DNA from: Vombatus ursinus
Lineage: Eukaryota > Chordata > Mammalia > Diprotodontia > Vombatidae
Direction: 5' to 3'
DNA length: 64,000 bases
Assembly (NCBI RefSeq): GCF_900497805.2
Contig: NW_020954585.1
Coordinates: forward strand, 40,307,527 to 40,371,526
The notes under the pieces: generated by a model
Seen by the model: the letters and a program-made list of their open reading frames with translations, nothing else
Told to the model about the DNA's origin: nothing
Database searches by the model: none
Made by a program: the position numbers and the translations under genes
Shown: positions 49,601 through 61,600 of the stretch, piece by piece
Layout of the letters: each line of letters begins with the position of its first letter
How positions within the stretch are numbered: position 1 is the stretch's first letter

Positions 49601-52600
49601 TAAAAAACCATTCTTATGCATGGCTATACAAAAACAGTCAATGGGTCGATTTGGGCTTGGCATAGTTTGCAAACCCCTGGAATAGATGGTCTATAAGGTC
49701 CTTACCATTCTAAATCTATGAGCCTTTGAGAGTGGGGGACATCTCAAGCAGTAGCTAAGGAGGAAGGAAAGGGCAGAATGAGTTTGGAAGCATGGTGAGT
49801 AAGTAGTCCAGTTGTCTCCATGAGTGTAAGAGGAGATGGGGAAAGCAGGTTAGAGTCTGAACTTGAAAACTTGATTATATTAGGTAATGACCATAAATTT
49901 CACACTTGTTTATACTATTGGTATTATCGTACAATACCTATATAACAACATTATTTTATAATACTGATGGTAGATGGCATTGTAGATTTTGCTTTTGAAA
50001 ATTAATTGTAGGGGGCAGTTAAGTGGCGCAGTGGATAGAGCACTGGCCCTGGAGTTAGGAGGACCTGAGTTCAAATTTGGTCTCAGACACTTGACACTTA
50101 ACTAGCTGTGTGACCCTGGACAGGTCACTTAACCCCATTGCCTAGCAAAACAAAACAAAACAAAAATTAATTGTATTGTTTTTTTTTTTTTTTTCATTTT
50201 CAGGGCAGGTCAAAGTCTTTCGAGCTCTGTATACATTTGAACCCAGAACTGTAAGTATTCAATTTTAGTTTACATAAAACTAAGTTGTTTATTCTGTTAC
50301 TCCAAATCGTTTGTCTTACTTTTGATTAGAAGGAATAATTTTATATGATGAATATTTAATCATTTCCCACATAGAGTGAGTGATCTACTTTCCATTGCCT
50401 CCATTTATTGTCTGTTCACCCCTTACCCTCCTGGACATGGTTTCAGTCTGCTCTACTATTCTTAAGGCCAGGTGGCGCAATGAATAGAGCACTGGGCTTG
50501 GAGTTAGGAAGACAGACCAGTGCCTACTTCAAGCCTCAGACACCTCCTTGTTGTGTGACCTTGGGCAAGTTATTTAACCTCTGTCTGCCTCCATTTCTTC
50601 AACCTTAAAATGGGGATGATAGCACCTACCTCCTAGGGTTGCTGGTGAGGATCAATGAGGTAATATTTAAAAAGCACTTAAGGTCATATCTATTACATAG
50701 TAGAGGCTTAATAAATATTTGATTCCTCCCTTCTTTTCTCTCTTCCTCCTTTCCTTCTAGCCTTCCTTCAACCTGCATTTTCAAAGGTGGCTGGTGTCTA
50801 CTTAAAATGTCATATGTTTAGTGGTCTTTTTTTTTTTTTTTTTTTTCAGTTTTCCTATTCTTTGACCTTTGCAGTATTTACACCAACAGTTCCCAAACGT
50901 ATTTGGCCTACTGGCCCCTTAAAAAAAAATTACTCAGTGTCCCCCTAGAAATCTACTTTCTTTAACTCTTTAATGTTTGGGGGTTTTTTTTGGCTGTGCA
51001 ATGGGGTTAAATGACTTGCCCAGAGTCACACAGCTAGTGAGTGTTATGTGTCTGAGGCCGGATTTGAACTCATGTGCTTGTGAATCCAGGGCTGGTGCTC
51101 TATCCACTGCGCCACCTAGCTGCCCCCTCTTAAATGCAATTAAAAAATTGCATCATTTAAAAATCTTTTTAAAATGATGCACCTTGTATTTAATAATTTA
51201 TTGTAAATTTGTGGGGATTTTCTTGCATTGAAATTTTGATGATGCAGTATTGTGTCATGTAACTGTGTAGTGTCATATTGTAAACAAGTCATTACATGCA
51301 TATGCTGGACTTCCCGACTACATGGGACATGATAACCTGCCAACACTTGCTTGTTAAGACCTGCGGATTTGACCACTGATGGGTTATAACTTGGATTTTG
51401 TGAGTTTATTTGGAAAGCAATGTAATCCTTATGACTTTAACTATTATACCACAGATGAAACATGTATACACAATTTTTCAAAATTTTCTTGTCTTCTCTT
51501 CTTTCCTTATGCTGCCACTTATTTTTATTCAACACCCCTCAATTGCACCCGAGGCTACTACCCTCCCCCCCATTGTTCCAGCGCCCCCTGGGTATAGCCC
51601 ACTTTGGGAACCTCTGATTTACACTATTCACTGTCTTCTTGGAATTTTCTCCTCCTTTGTCTTTTTAGATGCTCTGCTAACCTGAGTCTCCTTCTGCCTC
51701 TCTAGGCTGCTCCATCTCTTGTCCCAGAATCACCAAACTTTAGAGCCTGAAGGAAACAGACCTCCTGCAGACCATTTTCTTTGTTTTGCAGATAAAGGAA
51801 ACTATGACTTAGAAGGGGGAAGTGTCTTCCCCAAGGTCACAGAACTAGTGAGAGGCTGGATTGTGACTCAAACTTGAGTTTTCTCCTTTCATGATTTATC
51901 TCCTTCCTCCAGACCTACATGTCTGGCTTCTACTCTCAGCATTCCATACTTTCTGTCTTACAGATTTTATCCATTTTAACAACTTTATTTTCACTTCTGT
52001 ATCGCAAAAATAACTCACTGTCCACATCTCCAGCTTGATACATGCACAGCTATGCATATGTGTGTGTGTATGTGTGTATATATATGTCTATTAATCTATT
52101 TATTCATTCATCTGTCTACCTATGTATTGATCTATTTATCTATCCATTTATCTCTATTGATGTATTCATTCATCTCTCTACCTATTGATCTCTTTATTCA
52201 TTTATCTGTTTATCTCTACATGTCTATTGATCTATTCATTCATCTAACTATTGATCTATTTATTTGTTAATTTATCTGTCATTTATCTCTATATATCTAT
52301 TGATTTATTGTTCATGTATGTCTTTACCCATCTATGGATCAATTTATTCATTTATCTCTCCATTTGTTTATTTATTCATCTGTCTCTCTGTCTTTAGAAG
52401 AAATCTGACTGCTATCACTCTATCTTTGTTCATCTTGACCTGTGAAGCCATATTTCTAAGTACCACTTGGATATCCTGCCTTCCAGTCAAGCTACACACG
52501 TTTTAGAAATATCCATCTTCCTACGAAGAAAGTTAACTTTTTCAACCTTTTATATCTGAGAATGGTATGATACAGTGGAAAGGATGCTGGACTTGGAATC

Positions 52601-55600
52601 AAAAGTTCTGGTTTCAAATTCTGCCACACATACTTACTAGTGCCTTATGGCCATATGCATGTGACACGTCCTCTCTTGTTTCCTCATCTAGAATCAAAAG
52701 CACAGATTTATAACGAGAAGGAATCTATGTTCTACTTTTCTTACTTTACAAATGAAGACACTGAATTCAGGGCAAGTTAAACAACTTGACCAGGGCCACA
52801 TAGTAAATGGTAAAGATGGGATTTGAGCCCAGGTCTTCTACCTCCAAATCCAGCTCCCTTTTCTCTTCACCGAGCTACTACCTCTGTGAAATAGGAACAC
52901 TAATGCCTCTCTCATATGGTTGATAAGATCAGATGAGATACTGTACATAGAGCACTTTGTAAACCATAAAATGTTATCTAAATATCTCTTACTATTATTA
53001 GTATTACTGAGAAGCATCATGGGTAGTCTTGAAGTCAAGAAGACCTGGATTCAGATCCTGGCTCGTTTTTTTTGACCCTGGACAAATCATTTAACTTCTT
53101 GCTTCCTCCAGGCAGCTCATTAACTTTATAAATTGCCTAGCTGATGCTGAGTTGCTCGGTGGAGGAGGGAGTTTTTGCATCTGAATTTTGGTCTTTGACC
53201 TGGTCTGTCATTATTAAAATCTATTCATATGTGTTGCCATTTCCAGAACTATTGTTATTGTGGTGGTGGTTGTGATTTAATAACAGTTATTTCAGAAAGT
53301 GATTTGACTAATTATGTAGGCTTGAAGCCTGGAAGTTCTCTCTGATTCCACTGTCACTAGATCGCCATATTTAATTGGTTATCAAGGTAGTGTGATATAG
53401 TGGAAAGAGTAGTGGCTCTGAAACCAAAGGTCCTGGGTTCAAATCTCTGGTGCTTCCTACTTATGTGACCCTGGGCAGGCTACTTAATCTCCTTGGCTTC
53501 ATTTTCTTCGTCTGTAAAATGAGGGGGTTAGATTAAATGGCTTCTGAGGTCCCTTTCAACCCTTGATCTGTGACTCGTTGCATTTGGTTCTTTTGGTCAC
53601 CATTTCCTGTCTTTGGTTTTAAAGAGTGGAGGACAGGACAGACCCGGTAACGTACAACCTGGTTATTTCTTCTCACTCGCTAACAGCTTCCTATACAGGC
53701 CTGGTTAAACTGGATAAACCAGAGTAGAGAAACTAGGGCAGACAAGAAAGATGTATTTCTGGTCTGTGGAGTGTACTCTATTGATTTCTTTAGAAGAAAG
53801 CCTTCTGCTACCTCTTCCTGATCCAGTCCTGTTTACCAAGCCTTTACAGATGGAGGGAGTTAATATTGGATTGAAGCCCTACCCACAATTGCCTGCTTTT
53901 TACTCTTCACACTTGCATATGTACATCTAAACCACTTTTAGATGTCCAAGATTAAACCCTCTGGGACTTGCTCAGTGGGTGTTCCTCCCTCTGTAACTGT
54001 GTGTTGCCTCATACTGCTCATCTCTGAGTGTACATATAATGACTCACCTATTAGATACTAGTCTGTCCTAGTCATTTATGTCAGAGGTTGGTTGGGGAAA
54101 GTTCAAGTTTTCCTTTAAGAGGAGAATTCAGTTAAGGTAATTAGCAGAGAATTAGGAAAAGAGTTCATCTTCTTTCCTTCCAAGGGTATGTGTGTAGGGG
54201 AGGGGGATGTGGGTGTCTTTCTGTTTTTGTGTGTGTATGCCCTTCACCTGAAGACCGCAGTAGATTGTACTGCATCCTAATTCCAGAGTCTGTCCTTACT
54301 CTAGCTCTGAGATTCTATCCTCTGGCAGAGCTGATTGGTAAATATTTAATTGAATTAGAGGAAGGAACTTTGAAGCTATGAAATCCTTTTAGCTTGAGTT
54401 GAGTTCACTGCTAGTCCCTATGAGTTATTTATGTTAATGATTGACTCATTTGGATGTAAATGTTAGTTTGTTGTATGGTGGTTTAAAACTATGTCAGTTT
54501 CCTTACTTTATGGGCACACCTTGAATAGAGATAGTGTGAGTCTCCTTCAGCTGCTATTGCCTTCTCCTCTTAGGGACACTTTGTGGCTACTTTGTATGTA
54601 TCTCACAGACACATCTCAGAAATATGGCAGGTTTGCTCCCAGACTACCACAGTAAAGCAAATATCATAATAAAGTCAGTCACATGAATGTTTTTGTTTCC
54701 CAGTACAAATAAAAGTTATATTCACATTATATTACAGTCTATTAAGTGTGCAATAATATTACATTTAAAAAATTTTACATAGTATAATTTAAAAATATTT
54801 ATTACTAAAAAATGCTAACCATCATCTGTGCATAGTAATCTTTTTGCTGGTGGTTTTGTCTTGATGTTGATGGCTGCTGACTGATCAGGGTGGTGATTGC
54901 TAAAGGTTGGAGTGGCTGTGGCAATTTCTTAAAATAAGATAACAGTGAAGTGCTGCTCTTCTTTTCAGAAAGATTTCTTTGTAGCATGCAATACTCTTTG
55001 ATAACATTTTACCCACAGTAGAATTTCTTTCAAAATTGGAGTCAGTCCTCTCAAACCCTATTGCTGTTTTATCAATTTAGTTTATGTAATATTCTTTATT
55101 ACTGTCTCAGGGAATAGGGAGGCCTGAAGAGAGGGAAAGAGAAGGGGGAACAACTTGTTGGTGGAGCAGTCAGAACACAAACACTTATCAGTTAATTTTG
55201 AAGTCTTATGTGGATGTGGTTCATGGTGCCCCAGAATAATTACCATGGTAACATCAAAGATCACTGATCACAGATCACCATAATAGATATAATAATAATG
55301 AAAAAGTTTGAAATATTGCAAGAATTCAAAGAGAGTCTTTAAAATTCTTTGGAATAATTGCCTCTTTCTGTCCCTCAAAGATCCACGAACCTGTGATTTA
55401 CACATTAGGGTTTGTACCTGTGTTAAACACTTTTATTCAAGTTTTTCATAGTTCATCACTTTTCTCTGGTGGCTTCCCTTCCATTATAGGACACAGTTCT
55501 TCTCTTATCACTTAATTAAGTGGTATAGTAAAAGTTTTCTTATCACAGGGTCTGGCATATAATATGCATTTAATTATAATAATAGCTAGCATTTATATAG

Positions 55601-58600
55601 TTTTTACTATGTGCCAGGCACTATGCTAAGCACTTTGTAATTATTATCTCATTTGATCTTAATAAATGTTGACTGGTGGTTGTTTGTCTGTCATTCTCAA
55701 AGAGGACCATGACTTCAGGAAGGTGATGCCATGACTTGCAAATAAATTGGATTTAAGTGAGGGAAGGCTGTACAAAGTCACCAGCCTCACTTTATCCTCT
55801 GGAGCCATCTGGGTCCAGTGACAAGATATAAATCAGGATGACTGGAGATGGCCCCCAACCGACTGACTGACTATATGGCAAAAGGATCGTGAAGATCGGA
55901 AAGGAGAAGATAATTAGTCATATCTTAGTTGAGTTAAGATTTTGCCCCAGGTAGAGTTCCTCATGCCCTGTGGTCTGGTGCAAGATTCTTGACCGGTTTG
56001 AGGTCTCTGTGTCCTTCCACCTAGTGAGGGCAATAGTAGATGAATAGTGATTTGACACATAAACTGTAAATTTGAGATTATCTCCTCTATAACTGAAAGG
56101 CTAATTCTACCACTGTCTTGTCAGGTTGTGGGCCATCTTGAGCCCCTAGCAGAATAAAAAAAAAGTTGTGATAACCTGTTACTGGAATGAATATTTGAAT
56201 TGTGGAATATTCAGAATTGTGTTAACCCATAGCTAGAAATATATATATTTATATAATATTTTCATATGGTCTCCTGCTAGAATGTAAGATCTTTGAGGGT
56301 AGGAACTGTTTCTCTTTTATCTTTGTATTCCCAGTACTTAGCATAGTGTCTGGCACATAGGTACTTATATGCTTATTGGTTGATTTGTTGAGGGATGTTT
56401 GAAATGTTTCATTTTAGAACTTTCTTATTAGTAAAATATGGGACAACATAGCTTTGTATATTTTACCATATGGACACTTAAGTTTCTTTCCATTTAAAAC
56501 AAAAGCCCTATGAATTAACCATATCAATCAGTGAAGCAACTAAAATATTTTTTGAGTGCCTGCCTTCTATGTGCAAGAAACAGGTGGGAGAAAAAAAAGC
56601 ATGGCAAGATCATACACAGAAAGTCTTATCACATAGAGAGGGAGGCAAGACAACTTGCTTTTTGTTTTTTGTATTGTTACCCGAGCACATGAAGATAAAG
56701 TAACAGTGAACAAAATGGTACAAGTATCAACATGCATATTTCATTTGATAACCAAATGAGTGGTGTGTGGATAATAAGTACTATTAGTTTAGAGGAGGGA
56801 GAGGATTACTCAGAACTGGAGGGGCATTTAAAGGCTTTCTGAAAGAGTTGAGACTTAAGCTCAGCCTTGAAGATTGGGCAGAATTAGGGTGGGTCAGGAG
56901 GGGAAGATATTATAGTCTGGGTAAATAAAAGAATGAGGAAATTGATTCCCTTCAGTAGGTTTTTTCTTTTTAATACTTTCATGTTTCATCTCTGATATCT
57001 AAAGAAAAAGTGTCATTAACATTATGCCCTTTTGTTCCACTTTTCTTATATTAGAAAACCCTTGCCTGAATTCATCCCCTTCCTCATCCCATCCCCACTA
57101 TTGATGCTTTTAAAAATATGGATGTCATATCCCAGTAACACTCTCTGGCCTGCTCTGATAGAATTCTCATTTGTTACTAAGAAATATACTTAAGCAAAAC
57201 AAACTGATGTAAAAAAAAAAATGATGAGGGTTGGACTAGGCATCCTAGAAGATCCCATCTAGCTCTAAGTCTATGATCCTGTATCTAACAGCATATTCCA
57301 CATTCTGTACCTATTTTTCATCCTGACTCCTGGTCAGTGCATTGATCTAATTCACTTGTCTTTTAGTGTTTTCTTCTGTTATTAGGTTCATTAGACTTTT
57401 TCTGTATCAGTTCATACAAATCTTCCCAAACATTTGTGAATGCTTCCTATTTGTCTTATCTCTTAACACAATAGTATCCTATTATGTCTGTATGTTATGA
57501 TTTATTCAGTTATTCTGCAATTACTGTAGAGGAAGTTGAGCTACGTGTTCTCTCAAATTCATTTCAACCCCAAATCTATGACTCTCTTCATGTCTCCAGT
57601 ACTTAGAACAGTGAAAGCACATAACGAGTGTTTGATAAATGCTTGTTGACTGACTTAAGAGTAACACCTACTTTATTTTCAATTTCTTGGTACCACCAAG
57701 AGTGCTACCATTAATATCTTCATATATATGGGAGGGGGGGGACTTTCCTTTCCTTTTTTTTTTTTTAAAACTTCCTTGGGAGTAAATATTAGTTTATATT
57801 CTTGTGTGCTGTCTCACTTTGTAGAGAGATGTACTTCTGGGGTTATTCTAGTCTGTGAAGGTTACTTGCTGAAAGCTTACTGAAAAACTAAAGCTTACAG
57901 TGTGCCTAAGTCTTTCCTACAATTCACTTTTTTTTAAAAGTGTATAGGACTAGTGTGAGAAAATAATTATTTTTTGAGCAGTACTCTTGAGTTATAGACA
58001 ATATAGTCATCACTAATGTCATATTATGTGTTCTTACCCTTTTTTTTGCCTGATGATTCATCATGAATAGAGGAAAAGAGGGATGTGGAGAATCAAAAAA
58101 CAAAACTGAATTAGGGACAATTTTGCCTTATTGTGGTATTTTTCTCCATTTTGACCCACAAATTTGAAGTCAGAAATTTTAAAATAAATTACTGAAAAAT
58201 ATTCTCTAAATACATTGGGAGGGTTTTCTTAATAGAAAATGCAAACTTTATACCTCAGAGCTATTTTGATTTTTAAAGTAATGAAATAATCCAAATTATT
58301 GCTTGTGTTCATGACAGTCTGAAACATCTAGTTTGCTCAGGGCCTATGAGAGATCATTTTCCTAATTTGTCCAGGGAATAACTTATCATTGAAAAGAAAT
58401 TTTATAGATAACAAAATTGTATTTTGGGAGCTATTTCATTAAAGGTGGGAATAAGTTGCCCAGTGGCTAAAATGGACAATATCATGGGGACCCAAGATGA
58501 ATTTAACACATTTTAAAAAAAGAAACAAAATGCCATGATAACCTGTTCAATGGCATTTTCTGAATTAGGCACTTTTCCTTACCAGTGAGAGATGATATTG

Positions 58601-61600
58601 ATAACATTAAGGTTTTTAATGATGTAACTATTTCTAAATTTTTATATATATTTCAAATTTATTATATTTTCATCATAGAAAATAAGTAGGCTTTAATTGT
58701 TATATAACATTTATAGTACTTTTACAAAAGATTTTTTATTGTAATTAGCTGTGAAATTATAAAACATCTTTGTTCCAAGGAGTGTGGTGTCATTCCTGTT
58801 GGGTCTCAAACCCCAGAAGACATTTTTTGTTCCCCTGGGGAGCTCCTCTTCCTTTTGCCCACTAGTCTCCCAGTGTTAGTTGACTGACTTCCACTCAGTG
58901 TCTTTTCAGCCAGTGTTTTCTTAGTGGTCCTCTCCTCCTGGCGTATGAATTTCCATTTTCTACTTGACCTAGATGGCTCTGAAATTAGCACAGAGCCCTC
59001 CTGGTTATCTGAAGGTCCTGGTTAAATGACTACCCAGTAGAGTGTACCATCTTGGCTCTTTCTCTAAGCAGATGTAACTGTGCTGTCAATGAGCCCAGTA
59101 AATGGTCATTCTGGTTCAGGTTACCAGCTTTGTCCATTTTCCCAGGTTATTCCTGATGACTCATTCTTCAAGTAAATTACCCTCCTCCTTCCCCTTGTCT
59201 GTCAGAATTCATTCATTTGGCAAATGAAAACCTTTTTTAAAAAATTATAAACTTAACCTTTAATATAAAGAATCATATACAGATACAAAATGAGGAGTAA
59301 AATCTTACGTAAATTCCTTAGCATTTAATACAGGCGACCTGAATAAATTGACAAGCAAAAAAAATGTTTTTGTTCTGTGTCCCCTCATTTTGTCTAAAGT
59401 TCTTTTGCTTCCAACTTTATTCATTAAATCTTTCTGCAATTATACTGTAGAAAAAAACCTTTCATCCAGTAATGATATGGAAAATTCACCCTAACAAACA
59501 CAGCTCATCTGGTTGGGAGGTAGTCTTGTCAATGTGAGACTGAGACCTTTAGCAAACTTGTCTTTTAAGACTTAGAAATTAGGTCAAACTGTTGGAGGAG
59601 TGAAGAGGTGAGATGGATGCAGCTTCCTGTGGCTTAAAAGTCGCTATAAGAAATAAATGTGTGGTTAGAAGTATAGAAAATTGGTGATCAACCTATGTTC
59701 CCCAAATAAGAGAGACATGGGAAAATTTAATTGTATCATGGAATCCATCTAGGGCCCTGGGAAACTCATCATGAAAACAATTTTTTTGAGGAAATATTTC
59801 TTATTTTTCTTATGTTGTTTGACTTCTTCATTCTTCCCCCTCTAACGAAAAAAAAAGATATTAAAAAACCCGAGAAAACATGACACAAATGAAGACTCTT
59901 AAGTCTAAGATTCTTCCAAGCTCCAACACATTAATAACACACACACACACACACACACACACCCCCACACACACATGCCTTAATGTCTTTGGGACATCGT
60001 GTGTGTGTGTGGGGGTGTGTGTGTGTGTGTGTGTGTGTATAGTATTTTAAGATTTGCATTGTGCTTTCCTCACAAAATCCCTGAGAAGTAGGTAGTATAA
60101 ATAATGTCCCTCTCTGTTTTATAAATTAGGAAAATGAGACCTTAAGAGAACCTACCCCAAAAGTAATTAGCAGAGACAGAATTTCATCTTGGGCTTTTTG
60201 ATTCTACTATACCACATTATTTTTCACAGGTTATAGTATGTGGCATAGCCAGGATTCAGAGATTCTGTGACTCCAGGCTGTGTTCTTTTCCATAATTCTG
60301 CAACATCTATAAGATATATGAATCTAAAATTTACTTGGGCAACTAAGTGGTACAGTGGATAGATCACTGAGCTTGGAATCAGAAAGACTCGTCTTCCTGA
60401 GTTCAAATACGATCCAAGACATTTACTAGCTATGTTACTCTGGGCAAGTCACTTAACCCTGTTTGCCTTGGTTTCCTCATCTGGAAAATGAGCCAGAGAA
60501 GGAAATGGCAAACCCCTCCAGTATCTTTGTCCAGAAAACTCCAAATGGGGTCACAAAGAGTTGGACACGACTGAAACACCTGAACAACAAAATTTACTTG
60601 GAACAGTTCCTTCATAACTCACATTTATATAGTGATTTAAAGTTTGTAGTGTACTTTACACATGTTAACTCATTTGATTTTTAACAAACAATCCTGTGAG
60701 TTAGGTGCTATTATTATTTCCATTTTGCAGATGAGGAGACTGAGTCAGGGAGTGGTTAAGTGACTTGTCCAGGGTCACATAACTAGTAAGTATGTGAGAC
60801 AGGGTTCAAACTCAGCTCTTCCTGATTCTATCCACCATGCTACCTCGCTGCCTGGTTTGCTAGTCCCCTCGCTGTCCTTGTCACCCAACTGGATGTTGTC
60901 CGGTTTATCAATGTCCTTCCTAAAATATGGTTTTCAAAACTATGAAACCATTTCAGATTCGAGTAAAGTAGAACTATCTCTTCTATTTGTTATTAACACC
61001 ATATTTTTTCCAAGGAAACAATCTGAACTTAATGTCCTAGAAAGTTACCCTTTTGGAGGTCTTTTATAGATTCTTTTAAATTTTCATTGGAAAAAAAAAT
61101 ACAAGGAAAATTACCATTCTGCTGCCTTATATACGGACTGATAGTGACAGACAAAAGTTCGGATCATTTCTTTAGGGAAAAAATGTAATGCAGATAAGAA
61201 GTGGAAGAATATTTTCGTAGCTTTGAGTGACATATTTTAGTAAGACATTCAAACATTTGAAGACCTACCATACAAAGAAAGGGATTAGGTTTGTTTTGCG
61301 TTGTTTCAGAAGACATAAGCTGGAGCAATAAATAGAAGTCCCAGAGGAAAAGCTTTTAGCTCCAACAATTAGGGCTGTCCAAAGTTGGAATGGGTTACTT
61401 TGGTGAGGGCAATGAGTTCCCAAGGTCACACAATGAGTGAATGTCTGATATGGATTTCAACTTAGGTTTTCCTGACTCTGGATCTACCACTCTATGCACT
61501 GCACCACCTAGCTGCCTCTAACAAGAAACTGTCAACCATAAATGAGAGCAACTTCTCATCACATCCAGCCCTGTTGAATTGGTTAATACATGTAGAGGAC

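Larger units (their letters stand above)
49110..49735 (+). mobile_element. MIR, sense, split by two hAT miniature elements
   Basis: Three parts: TGACTTTGGTCAGGTCAC, then TCAGTATCCTTATTTGTAAA, then GTCCTTACCATTCTAAATCT. Confidence 0.75.

Noticed and set aside
50011-50162. tRNA gene signals (A and B boxes) in SINE heads
   Set aside because: They are SINE promoters; no cloverleaf or intact acceptor stem.
52052-52506. Two open frames of 72 and 80 codons rich in I, L, Y and S
   Set aside because: They read through a degenerate tetranucleotide repeat.
58806-58991. A 61-codon basic frame on the minus strand
   Set aside because: No supporting signal; composition alone.
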